In this document: piece by piece, positions 1 to 8,965 of the stretch
Layout of the letters: every line of letters begins with the position of its first letter
Numbering within the stretch: the first letter of the stretch is position 1
Assembly (NCBI GenBank): GCA_037969115.1
Contig: JBBKWQ010000055.1
Coordinates: forward strand, 1 to 34,085
DNA: 34,085 nucleotides
From: JBBKWQ01 sp037969115
Lineage (GTDB): Bacteria; Actinomycetota; Acidimicrobiia; Acidimicrobiales; Ilumatobacteraceae
Direction of reading: 5' to 3'
The notes under the pieces: generated by a model
What the model was told of the DNA's origin: nothing
Seen by the model: only the letters and a program-made list of their open reading frames with translations
Databases searched by the model: none
Position numbers and translations under genes: made by a program

Positions 1-1
1 G

Positions 2-409
2 AAGACGCTGCGCATGGTCGCCCAATACGCCGACGAGTCGAACCTCACATGCGGCATCGACGAGATTCCGAGGAAGCTCGACGCACTGGCCGCCCACTGC
101 GAGCGTCTCGGACGCGACCGGTCCGAGATCAAGGTCACGAAGCTGTTCATGATGGTGATCGGGCGCACGCATGATCAAGCTCTGGCATCGCTCTACGCCT
201 ACGCCGAACTCCACGGCTGGCCGGCCGAAGTCGTCGACCTCATGCTGCCACAGCTCACCATCGGCGACCCCGACACCATCGGCGAGGCGATTCGCGACCT
301 GATGGCCACGGGACTCGACGGCATCACCCTGAACCTCGCCAGCGTCTGTCACGACCCAGAAATGGTCGCCCTCGCCGGTCAGACCGCGGACGCCGCCATC
401 GGTCGCTGA
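2..409 (+). CDS. LLM-class F420-dependent oxidoreductase, C-terminal part (5' truncated)
   Basis: The frame is open from base 2 (K-T-L-R-M-V-A-Q-Y-A-D) to the TGA at 407-409, so the gene starts outside the window. The opening KTLRMVAQYADE resembles the segment (RKTLRLVARYADGWN-like) near the C-terminal third of luciferase-like monooxygenases. The following helix rich in Arg/Glu, with 'CERLGRDRSEI', is also usual for F420-dependent members, where it precedes the last strands of the TIM barrel. The visible 135 residues cannot show cofactor or substrate specificity. It is convergent with the CBS gene at 428, with an 18-nt gap. The family call is fairly safe; F420 rather than FMN use is an inference from the actinobacterial context. 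Confidence 0.75.
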   Translation, partial: KTLRMVAQYADESNLTCGIDEIPRKLDALAAHCERLGRDRSEIKVTKLFMMVIGRTHDQALASLYAYAELHGWPAEVVDLMLPQLTIGDPDTIGEAIRDLMATGLDGITLNLASVCHDPEMVALAGQTADAAIGR

Positions 410-427
410 ACCTGGCGCACGGCTCGA

Positions 428-883
428 TCAGACGAGGTATGCGGTGAGCAGATCTCGCATCGAGACGACGCCGATGAGGTCGCCCGACTCGTGGCCGATC
501 AGGAGGTGGCGAACGTAGTGCTCCATCATCTTCTCGGCAACGTCGTCCACGGTCGAATCGGACGCGGCCCACAGGAGATTCTCGCTGTCGACCGCCGTCA
601 CCGGCGTGGTGTCCAGATCGAGATCGAGTGCGACGGACCGAACGATGTCGCGCTCGGAAACCACGCCCGTCACGTTGCCCTGCTCTCCGACCGCAACGAC
701 GCCGACGTCGGCGTCCCGGAGATGCATTGCCGCTTCACGCAGCGTCGTTTCAGGGCTGAGGATCACGACGTCGTCGCGAACGAACGAAATGACCGACGTT
801 CGGCCGCCGAGCTGGGACGAGTCGTCGATGTCGTCGTCCAATTCGCGGAGTTCGGTGTAGTCGGAATCTGTTGCATCCTTCAC
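428..883 (-). CDS. CBS-domain pair protein (Hrp1-like)
   Basis: 151 residues with a short acidic N-terminus (about 1-30) followed by two CBS motifs (about 38-92 and 98-151). Recognisable are 'DADVGVVAVGEQGNVTGVVSERDIVR' in the first and 'HLLIGHESGDLIGVVSMRDLL' in the second, each ending in the typical (S)xRDhh helix. Stand-alone CBS pairs bind adenine nucleotides and are soluble. The mycobacterial hypoxic response protein 1 has this build and belongs to the DosR regulon. The start is GTG at 883. A DosR-like inverted repeat (919-932) ends 35 nt upstream, the same distance as at several other genes here. The BON/DUF2267 gene lies upstream on the same strand with a 45-nt gap. Binding of a specific ligand is not visible. 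Confidence 0.9.
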   Translation of the reverse strand: MKDATDSDYTELRELDDDIDDSSQLGGRTSVISFVRDDVVILSPETTLREAAMHLRDADVGVVAVGEQGNVTGVVSERDIVRSVALDLDLDTTPVTAVDSENLLWAASDSTVDDVAEKMMEHYVRHLLIGHESGDLIGVVSMRDLLTAYLV

Positions 884-918
884 GTCCTGATCGTGCTCCT
901 AGCCGACATCACGATCAA

Positions 919-932
919 GGGGCCAAGGTCAC
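919..932 (-). promoter_or_regulatory. DosR-like box upstream of the CBS gene
   Basis: On the minus strand the sequence is GTGACCTTGGCCCC, matching seven of the eight fixed bases of GGGNCNNNNGNCCC. It is followed at once by TTGATC (-35-like), then 17 nt, then CACGAT (-10-like), 6 nt, and the GTG start. The gap from box to start codon is 35 nt. It overlaps the 3' end of the upstream gene. Confidence 0.6.
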
Positions 933-1768
933 AACTGGGCGACGTCATCTGCGTGTGAGGTGGAGTCCATCGTCACGCGCTCGGCCGACGTCGCCCACAG
1001 CAGTCGCAGCGGTTCGGGCAGTACGGCAGCGATATCGCGAACCTCCTCGGGAACGAGGTCGATCAGCAGGTCGACCACCGCCTGGGTGACCAACGCAGCC
1101 TGATCGAGTGTGAGGAGATGGTCGGCAGCAGCGACCGCCGCGTAGAGGTCGTCAGGTGTGCGCAGCATGGATTCCTGGCCGCGTCGATACGACGGGTGGG
1201 CGAGCAGGCGAACGTCAGCCGGTAGGTGTACGAGCACGTCGGAGCGCTCGTCGGGTGGGAGCCGGTTGAGGAGCAGGTACAGCACGGCGTGAACCGCGAA
1301 CAGCGGGGCGTGCTCGGCGCCTGCCTCGCGAGCCGCGGCCAGGAGTGCGTTCAGTGCATGAGACGAAGGCTGTGGGCCGTCATGACCGGTCGATGGACGC
1401 GTGTCGCTCGGCAGAAGGCCGATGTGCAGGAACGACTCGACACCCCGAACGCCGCAGACCTCGCCGACGGCCTTCTCGAGACGCTCTGCCTCGTAGCGGC
1501 ATGCGACATCGCCGTGCAGTTTGGCCACGTGGTCGTGCACCATCACGTGGATGCGGGGTACGTCGAGACGCTTCTCGAGTGGTCCGATCGACGACCTGAT
1601 GCGGTCGGCGAGCACCATGTCGGGCACGTCCTCGTCAGGGTGAAGGTGGCGGAAGCGATAAAAGGAGCCCTTCGCCTTGCCGACGGTGTACCGCAGGTGA
1701 CCACGGCTTCGCCGAACCGTGAGTCCGGCCGCGACGACGGCGACGCCGACGAACAACTGTTTTCTCAT
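929..1768 (-). CDS. BON-domain plus DUF2267 protein
   Basis: 279 residues. The N-terminus has a short hydrophobic stretch (about 4-16, 'LFVGVAVVAAGLTV') followed by basic residues, so it may be anchored in the membrane. Residues about 50-118 look like a BON domain ('MVLADRIRSSIGPLEKRLDVPRIHVMVHDHVAKLHGDV', then 'VRGVESFLHIGL'), which binds phospholipid or ligand. Residues about 135-265 look like DUF2267, with repeated helices such as 'AVLYLLLNRLPPDERSDVLVHLPADVRLL' and 'AVVDLLIDLVPEEVRDIAAVLPEPLRLLW'. Proteins with DUF2267 commonly sit beside Usp and CBS genes in actinobacteria. The start at 1768 is supported by GGAGG six nt upstream. It is divergent from hypF; the box at 1831-1844 lies between them. 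The biochemical function is not known. Confidence 0.75.
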   Translation of the reverse strand: MRKQLFVGVAVVAAGLTVRRSRGHLRYTVGKAKGSFYRFRHLHPDEDVPDMVLADRIRSSIGPLEKRLDVPRIHVMVHDHVAKLHGDVACRYEAERLEKAVGEVCGVRGVESFLHIGLLPSDTRPSTGHDGPQPSSHALNALLAAAREAGAEHAPLFAVHAVLYLLLNRLPPDERSDVLVHLPADVRLLAHPSYRRGQESMLRTPDDLYAAVAAADHLLTLDQAALVTQAVVDLLIDLVPEEVRDIAAVLPEPLRLLWATSAERVTMDSTSHADDVAQL

Positions 1769-1830
1769 CTTCGACCTCCGCGGTGAGATGGATCCGTCCG
1801 ATCATGCGCGCGGTCGAACGGCGAAGATCA

Positions 1831-1873
1831 GGGGAAAACGTCCCGAGACACGGGCTCAGGATGTCCGTACTGT
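1831..1873 (+). promoter_or_regulatory. Predicted DosR-like activated promoter of the hyp operon
   Basis: GGGGAAAACGTCCC at 1831-1844 matches seven of eight fixed bases of GGGNCNNNNGNCCC. GAGACA (1845-1850, 4/6 to TTGACA) directly abuts it. After 17 nt comes TACTGT (1868-1873, a TANNNT -10 element). The proposed hypF ATG at 1885 is 11 nt further on, so the transcript would have little or no leader. Confidence 0.5.
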
Positions 1874-1884
1874 GGATTCTATCC

Positions 1885-4194
1885 ATGACCATCATGCAAG
1901 ATCGTGAGCGCGTCGCCGAACACATCACCGTGACCGGCATCGTGCAGGGTGTCGGGTTCCGACCCTTCGTGTTCCGCCTCGCGAACGAACTGGGGCTCAA
2001 TGGGAGTGTGGGGAACGATTCAGCGCACGTGTTGATCGACGTGGAAGGCCCGCGGACTGCCCTCGAGTGTTTCGCCGAGCGCCTGATCGGCGATGCGCCC
2101 CCGCTCTCGATGATCGAAAGCGTCGAACGGACCCGTCGACGGCCCGTCGAAGCGAAGTCGTTCACCATCGCCGGCAGCATGACCAGCTACGGCGAGCGGA
2201 CGCTGGTGTCGCCCGATACGGCGGCGTGCGCCGACTGCCTGGCGGAGCTCCGTGACCCGAACGACCGACGGTACGGGCATCCATTCATCACCTGTACGAA
2301 CTGCGGTCCCCGGTTCACCATCATCGCCGAGTTGCCCTACGACCGACCGAACACGACGCTGGCGAGTTTCGAGATGTGTGCACGATGCACCACCGAGTAC
2401 CGCGACCCTGCCGACCGCCGCTACCACGCCCAACCGATCTCCTGCCACGATTGCGGACCGACGGTCTCGTACCTGACGAACGCAGGCAGCCGTACGCATG
2501 GGGCCGCCGCGATCGAACGAACAGTGCGGGCGATCGAATCGCACCAGACGGTTGCCATCAAGGGGCTCGGCGGATTCCACCTCGCATGCGACGCCACGAG
2601 CGACGCCGCGGTCACCATGCTCCGCGATCGCAAGCACCGACCCGACCAACCATTCGCCGTGATGGTGGCCGCCCTCGATCAAGTGGGTGAGCTGGCTCAC
2701 GTCACGGCGTTCGAGTCGGAGCTCCTCCGCTCACCGGCGTGTCCGATCGTGCTGCTTCGTGCGCGTGAGTCGACGTCGCTCTCGGCACGAGTGGCGCCGG
2801 AGAATCGACTCATCGGGGTGATGTTGCCGTCCACGCCGCTGCATCATCTGGTGCTGGACGCGGTTGCGCGACCGCTTGTGATGACCAGCGGCAACCGGAG
2901 CGGTGAGCCGATCGCCTTTCACGATGCCGACGCCGCCGAACGACTCGGGCCACTGTGCGACGCCGTGCTCACGCACGACCGGCCCATCCTGCTGCCGTGC
3001 GACGATTCTGTGGTTCGAGTGGTTCGCAATCGACTGCTGCCGATCCGCCGAGCGCGTGGGTACGCACCGATCCCGGTTTCGTTTCCGCACGCCATTCGGC
3101 GCGTTCTCGCCGTCGGTGGCGAGCTCAAGAACACCTTCTGCGTCTCCTCGACCGAGCACGCCTGGGTGAGCCAGCACATCGGAGACATGGCGAATCTGGA
3201 AACGCTCGACGCATTCGACCGGGCTGTCGATCAGTTCACCTCGATGTACGCCGTGCGACCCGAATTGGTCGCAGTCGATGCACACCCCGGCTACTCGTCG
3301 TCGAACTGGGCTCGCAGGACGTTCCCGGATCAGGTCGTCGAGATCCAGCATCATCACGCCCACGTCGCCTCCCTGATGGCCGAGCATCGGCTCGACCCGG
3401 CGACTCAGGTCGTCGGCATCGCGTTCGACGGCACCGGGTACGGCGATGACGGAGCGATCTGGGGAGGCGAAGTGCTCGTCGCCGACGCAACCGGCTTCGA
3501 TCGTGTTGCGCATCTCGAAAACGTCCGGCTGCCAGGCGGCGACGCCGCGGTCGAGCACCCATCCCGTTCCGCGCTCGCCCATCTCCATGCAGCCGGAATC
3601 GAGTGGACCGCCGACCTCGCGCCGGTGACCGGATACAGCGACAACGAGCTGCGGCTGTTTCATCGACAGATTGATCGAAACATCGCCTGTGTGCCCACAT
3701 CGAGCATGGGGCGACTGTTCGATGCGGTCGCGTCGTTGCTCGCCCTCCGTCAGCGCGTCAGCTTCGAGGCGCAGGCAGCGCTCGACCTGGAGATGGCTGC
3801 CGGCCGGGGGAACGAACTCACGCCCTACCGTTTCGAGCTGGATGGCACGATCATCCGGGTCGTCCCGGTCGTGAGACGAATCGTCGACGACCTCCGCGAC
3901 GGGCATCGCCCCGCCGACATCGCGCTGACCTTCCATCTGGCGATCTCGGAGTTGGTGGTCGACGTTGCCGAACGAACACGAGACCGTGACGGTCTGTCGA
4001 CGGTTGCACTCACCGGTGGGGTGTTCCAGAACGCGTTGCTCACCACGATGTGCCTCGATCGGCTCGAAGACCGCAACTTCCGCGTACTCACGCACCGACT
4101 CGTACCGCCGAACGACGGTGGCCTCGCTCTCGGCCAGGCGTTCATCGCAGCGCACCTGCCTGACTCCGCCGCTCACACGAAAAGGCAGCGGTAG
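1885..4194 (+). CDS. hypF: Hydrogenase maturation carbamoyltransferase HypF
   Basis: HypF uses carbamoyl phosphate and ATP to carbamoylate the C-terminal Cys of HypE, the first step in making the CN ligands of [NiFe]-hydrogenase. From the ATG at 1885 it is 769 residues, normal for the family. An acylphosphatase domain comes first ('VTGIVQGVGFRPFVFRLA', Arg about 26). Two zinc fingers follow with Cys pairs near 115/118, 137/140, 165/168 and 187/190. Then comes a YrdC-like domain ('IKGLGGFHLACDA', 'KHRPDQPFAVM') and a Kae1-like domain with HHHAH near 489-493, 'GIAFDGTGYGDDGAIWGGE' and 'ALTGGVFQN'. The frame is open upstream to an ATG at 1783, but those residues lack family similarity and the promoter sits there, so 1885 is preferred; 1861 is another option. 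It is the first gene of hypFCDE. Confidence 0.97.
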   Translation: MTIMQDRERVAEHITVTGIVQGVGFRPFVFRLANELGLNGSVGNDSAHVLIDVEGPRTALECFAERLIGDAPPLSMIESVERTRRRPVEAKSFTIAGSMTSYGERTLVSPDTAACADCLAELRDPNDRRYGHPFITCTNCGPRFTIIAELPYDRPNTTLASFEMCARCTTEYRDPADRRYHAQPISCHDCGPTVSYLTNAGSRTHGAAAIERTVRAIESHQTVAIKGLGGFHLACDATSDAAVTMLRDRKHRPDQPFAVMVAALDQVGELAHVTAFESELLRSPACPIVLLRARESTSLSARVAPENRLIGVMLPSTPLHHLVLDAVARPLVMTSGNRSGEPIAFHDADAAERLGPLCDAVLTHDRPILLPCDDSVVRVVRNRLLPIRRARGYAPIPVSFPHAIRRVLAVGGELKNTFCVSSTEHAWVSQHIGDMANLETLDAFDRAVDQFTSMYAVRPELVAVDAHPGYSSSNWARRTFPDQVVEIQHHHAHVASLMAEHRLDPATQVVGIAFDGTGYGDDGAIWGGEVLVADATGFDRVAHLENVRLPGGDAAVEHPSRSALAHLHAAGIEWTADLAPVTGYSDNELRLFHRQIDRNIACVPTSSMGRLFDAVASLLALRQRVSFEAQAALDLEMAAGRGNELTPYRFELDGTIIRVVPVVRRIVDDLRDGHRPADIALTFHLAISELVVDVAERTRDRDGLSTVALTGGVFQNALLTTMCLDRLEDRNFRVLTHRLVPPNDGGLALGQAFIAAHLPDSAAHTKRQR

Positions 4195-4460
4195 ATGTGC
4201 CTCGCCGTGCCCGGCCGGATCACCGAAATCTGGGACGACCGCGAAACGCGTATGGCGACGGCCGACTTCGGCGGCGTCCTCAAGGAGATCTGCCTGGCGT
4301 TCCTCCCCGACGCCGCTGTTGGCGACTACGCGATCGTCCACGTCGGGTTCGCCATCTCGAAAATCGACGAGGCAGCAGCGAAGGAGACGCTTGCAATGTT
4401 CGAGCAGCTGGGGGTGCTCGGCGAGGAGCTCGGCATCGGCGTCGAACAGGATCCGCTGCC

Positions 4461-4464
<4 letters not shown>
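4195..4464 (+). CDS. hypC: Hydrogenase maturation chaperone HypC
   Basis: 89 residues beginning M-C-L-A-V-P-G. The Cys at position 2, exposed after Met removal, is the family's essential residue that holds the Fe(CN)2CO unit with HypD and interacts with the hydrogenase large subunit. The small OB-like barrel ('ATADFGGVLKEICLAFL', 'VGDYAIVHVGFAISKID') is complete. It begins on the base after the hypF stop and overlaps hypD by GTGA, so the genes are translationally coupled. It also carries a C-terminal helix (about 62-89), usual for HypC. Confidence 0.96.
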
Positions 4465-5571
<1,107 letters not shown>

Positions 5572-5579
<8 letters not shown>

Positions 5580-6633
5580 CGCGATCGATCTCGACGGGTG
5601 GACCTGCCCGGTTCCGCTCCGTGGCCGCGAACGCATCGTCATCGGGCACGGGGGCGGAGGAAGTCTGACCGCTGAGCTCGTCGAGCACGTCTTTCTCCCC
5701 GCATTCGGGACGCCGTCAGGGGCCGATCTCTGCGATTCGGCCATCGTCGATGTCGGCTTCGGAAGCCGACTCGCGTTCTCCACCGATTCGTACGTGGTTC
5801 GGCCGTTGTTCTTTGCGGGCGGATCTATCGGTGATCTTGCGGTGAACGGCACGGTCAACGATGTGGCGATGAGCGGTGCCACACCCATCGTGCTGAGCGC
5901 CGGCTTCATCCTCGAAGAAGGCCTGTCCTTGGGCGTGCTCGGTCGAGTAGCGAATGAGATGGGTGCAGCGGCCGATCGGGCAGAGGTGCGGATCGTCACC
6001 GGCGACACGAAGGTGGTCGATGCCGGGATGGCCGATGGCATGTACGTGAACACCGCAGGAATCGGCGTGGTTCCGCCGGGTGTCGACATTCGCCCGAGTC
6101 GCGCACGGGTCGGCGACGTGGTCATCTTGAGCGGCCCGATCGGTCTCCACGGGATCGCTGTGATGTCGCAGCGGGAAGGTCTCGAGTTCGGCACGACGAT
6201 CCGAACCGACTCGGCGCCGCTCAACGGTCTGGTCGCGGAAATGCTCACAGCATGCATCGATCTGCACGTCCTGCGTGACCCGACCCGCGGAGGCGTCGCG
6301 TCGTCGTTGTGCGAGATCGCCACGGCGGCCCACGTCGGCATCGAGTTCGATGAAGCCGTCGTGCCGGTCCCCGAAGAGGTCGCATCGGCGTGTGCCATCC
6401 TGGGGCTCGACGTGCTCACCATTGCGAACGAGGGGAAACTCATTGCCGTGGTGCCGCGCGATGCCGTCGACGAGGTCATGACGGCGATGCATCGACACGA
6501 GTTCGGACGAGAAGCCTGCGTGATCGGGCGTGTGGTCGACGCGCACCCCGGTGTGGTGGTTGCTCGCACGTCATTCGGTGCTCGTCGCGTCGTCGACCTT
6601 CCGCTCGGTGAGCAGCTTCCCCGAATCTGCTGA
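5572..6633 (+). CDS. hypE: Hydrogenase maturation dehydratase HypE
   Basis: HypE dehydrates the thiocarboxamide on its C-terminal Cys to thiocyanate, supplying CN to iron on HypCD. The protein is 353 residues of the PurM-like ATP-binding fold, and the last four residues are PRIC, the diagnostic HypE tail. Motifs include 'IVIGHGGGGSL', 'DSYVVRPLFFAGGSIGDLAVNGTVNDVAMSGA' and 'LRDPTRGGVASSLCEIA'. The most upstream start is TTG at 5572, overlapping the hypD stop; no better ATG exists nearby, and the family's N-terminal segment begins within these residues. Neither hypA, hypB nor any hydrogenase subunit follows, so the partner enzyme must be encoded elsewhere. Confidence 0.96.
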
Positions 6634-6702
6634 CCGTCCACCCGCGCGAGCTCGGCGGCCGACCACGTCGTCCGACTCGCCGCAGCCCGCCTGGAATCGT
6701 CA

Positions 6703-7983
6703 ATGTGTGCACTGATGGAAGAGTCGACTGACGATGTGGCTCAGGGTCGATCGTGGCGAACCGTGGCCGCGGTCGCCACGGTGATCGCCGTACTGGTTGC
6801 GACCGGTGCCGTCCTGTGGTGGTCCGACATCGTCGATGACGAGATCACCCTGACCGCGACGACCGAGGGGCCGACCGCGTCGAGCACTGCGATCGCGACG
6901 ACCACCACGACGGCCACCCCGACCACGACGACCATCGCGCCCACGTCGTCGACCACGAGCACGACGATCGCGAGCACGACGACGAGTGTTCCCCCATCGC
7001 TCATTCCGCCCGATCTCGGAACGCTGATGTGGACGGTGCCGTCGGAGTTCCTCGGTGGCAATGTCACACTCGAGCTCGCGGCGACCGACGGACAGGTGAG
7101 TGTGTACGACGCACTGGTCGGCGCCGACCAGTCGATGCGGTGTGCTGTGGTCGTCGCTGTCGGCGTCGAGCGATGGCGTGAGTGGTGTGGATCGGCGGGC
7201 CGTGCTGTCGCGGTCTTGACCAGCGACGGCACCGATGTCCTTCTGGTCGAACTCGGGGAGCAGGTGGGTTTCGTCACCATCACCAAGATGGGAACCGTGT
7301 GGCAGTCACCGACGAATGGCTGTTCGTCACCCGCCTTCGAACTGGTCGAGGTCGCTGCGGTCGATCCGGCCGTGGTGACCGGCCTCGTTTGCGTCGGCGA
7401 CGAGGCGTTCGTCCGTCACAGCCCGGTCTTCCTGCAAGACGGCCCGCGAGATGGCGGCGGGGTACTGCTCGTCACCGAAGCGGACGGAACGTGGAGCTCC
7501 AGCGGCGGCGGGACAGCGTTTCCGTGCGACGACCCCGTTGCAGACGGCATCGATCGATGTGTTTCGTTCGATGCCGAATCCGACCTGTTCGAAGCCGTGC
7601 TCCCGATCCCTGGCGAGGCGGCACAGCCTGGCACGACCGACATCGTCGATGTCAACGACGCGACGAACGACGTGCGCGAAATCGTCGAAGCACAGAACGA
7701 GTCGTTCGACCCGACCGACGCCGCCGAGGTCGGCGATCTGATCGCCGACTGGTACCGCGATCAGGACGGGCCGGATCCGAGCGTCGATCTCTATCCGGAT
7801 CTCGGCGATGGCAACCTCACCCTGGCGATCGTCGAGCTGCCGGCCCTCGATGACTCGATCCAGTCGACGACCTACGCCGCCTGGATCAGCACCACCGATG
7901 ACGACCAGTTCGAACCCGTGGCCAGAGTCGTGACATGGATGACCTGCGCTCGCGGCCTGGCCGGACAGGACCTGTGCATCTGA
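6703..7983 (+). CDS. Membrane-anchored exported protein with Thr-rich linker, unknown function
   Basis: 426 residues with no family I recognise. A cytoplasmic N-terminus of about 20 residues is followed by one transmembrane segment (about 23-44, 'VAAVATVIAVLVATGAVLWW'). A Thr/Ser/Ala-rich low-complexity linker runs about 52-98. The extracytoplasmic domain of about 325 residues is acidic and contains about ten cysteines, which could form disulfides. The general plan (single TM, Thr-rich stalk, globular domain) is shared with the pair at 24212-25648, but the domain is different. The start could be ATG 6703 or the ATG at 6715; neither has a clear ribosome-binding site, and TGGAAT five nt before 6703 could be a -10 element of a leaderless transcript. 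It lies 69 nt after hypE and is probably separate from it. Confidence 0.6.
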   Translation: MCALMEESTDDVAQGRSWRTVAAVATVIAVLVATGAVLWWSDIVDDEITLTATTEGPTASSTAIATTTTTATPTTTTIAPTSSTTSTTIASTTTSVPPSLIPPDLGTLMWTVPSEFLGGNVTLELAATDGQVSVYDALVGADQSMRCAVVVAVGVERWREWCGSAGRAVAVLTSDGTDVLLVELGEQVGFVTITKMGTVWQSPTNGCSSPAFELVEVAAVDPAVVTGLVCVGDEAFVRHSPVFLQDGPRDGGGVLLVTEADGTWSSSGGGTAFPCDDPVADGIDRCVSFDAESDLFEAVLPIPGEAAQPGTTDIVDVNDATNDVREIVEAQNESFDPTDAAEVGDLIADWYRDQDGPDPSVDLYPDLGDGNLTLAIVELPALDDSIQSTTYAAWISTTDDDQFEPVARVVTWMTCARGLAGQDLCI

Positions 7984-8044
7984 CGCAGTCCACCTTGCGC
8001 TCTGTCGTACTCGGTCGGCCGCCTAGAACCTGTAGAAAGAAGCG

Positions 8045-8965
8045 ATGGCGGAACGCGAACTCGTGATGCTCGGCACGGCCGGCCAAGCCCCGACCCGGCA
8101 TCGCAACCACAACGGGTACCTCCTCCGCTGGGACGGTCAGAGCATCTTGTTCGATCCGGGCGAGGGGACACAGCGGCAGTTCACCTTCGCCGGCGTCTCA
8201 CCCGCATCGGTCCGACACATCTGCATCAGCCATTTTCACGGCGATCATTGTCTCGGCCTTCCAGGCATGATCATGCGGCTCGCGCTCGATCAGGGACATC
8301 TGCCCGTGCCGATCTACTACCCGGCGAGCGGTGAAGCGTTCTTCCATCGGCTCCGATTCGCCACCGCGGGCCAAGAACACGTGGCAGTCGATCCCCACCC
8401 GATCGATGCGCCAGGGGCCGTCCACACCGATGGCGCCTTCACGCTGCGGTCGGTGCGATTGGCGCACCGCGTGGAGACGTTCGGCTACCGCCTCGAGGAG
8501 CCCGACGGTCGTCGGCTCCTCCCGGATCGACTTGCCGAAGTCGGTATCAGCGGCGCCGATATCGGGCGTCTCCAGCGAACCGGGCATGTCGACGTGGGCG
8601 ACCGCGCGATCCACATCGACGACGTGAGTGTGCATCGGCCCGGCCAGGTGTTCGCGTTCATCATGGACACCGCGTGGTGTGATGGAGCGCTCGAGCTGGC
8701 AGCGGGTGCCGATCTCGTGTTGTGTGAGTCGACGTTCTTGTCCGCTGACTCGCATCTGGCCGAGAAGTACGGACACATGACGGCGCAGCAGGCCGGTCGG
8801 TTGGCTCGCGAGGCAGGTGCGAGGCGACTCGTGCTCAGCCACTTCTCTCGGCGCTACCCCGACGAGAATGCATTCGCCGAGGAGGCCGGCAGCGAGTTCG
8901 ACGACGTGATCGTCGCCAACGACCTGCAACGGGTTGCCGTGCCGCCGCGATCAGGACGACGATGA
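8045..8965 (+). CDS. rnz: Ribonuclease Z (tRNA 3' processing endonuclease)
   Basis: 306 residues, the length of short-form RNase Z, a zinc metallo-beta-lactamase-fold enzyme that cuts tRNA precursors after the discriminator base. Motif II 'ISHFHGDHCLGLPG' gives His63, His65, Asp67 and His68. 'FDPGEGTQRQF' near 36-46 is the RNase Z version of the upstream loop. Further motifs are 'HRVETFGYRL', 'IMDTAWCDGA', 'DLVLCESTF', 'KYGHMTAQQAGRLAREAG' and 'LVLSHFSRRY', which supply the remaining metal ligands and the HEAT/HST-type loop. It is preceded by AGAAAGAAG as a possible ribosome-binding site. Its end overlaps the convergent kinase gene by 15 nt. No DosR-like box is seen upstream, so it is probably housekeeping. 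Confidence 0.93.
   Translation: MAERELVMLGTAGQAPTRHRNHNGYLLRWDGQSILFDPGEGTQRQFTFAGVSPASVRHICISHFHGDHCLGLPGMIMRLALDQGHLPVPIYYPASGEAFFHRLRFATAGQEHVAVDPHPIDAPGAVHTDGAFTLRSVRLAHRVETFGYRLEEPDGRRLLPDRLAEVGISGADIGRLQRTGHVDVGDRAIHIDDVSVHRPGQVFAFIMDTAWCDGALELAAGADLVLCESTFLSADSHLAEKYGHMTAQQAGRLAREAGARRLVLSHFSRRYPDENAFAEEAGSEFDDVIVANDLQRVAVPPRSGRR

Noticed and set aside
1783..1884. N-terminal extension of hypF from 1783
   Set aside because: It lacks family similarity, and the predicted box and promoter elements lie inside it.
6880..6998. Thr-rich coding repeats (ACGACG/ACCACC) as a microsatellite or CRISPR-like array
   Set aside because: Low-complexity stalk coding; units are irregular and there are no spacers. 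The same holds at 25095-25380.
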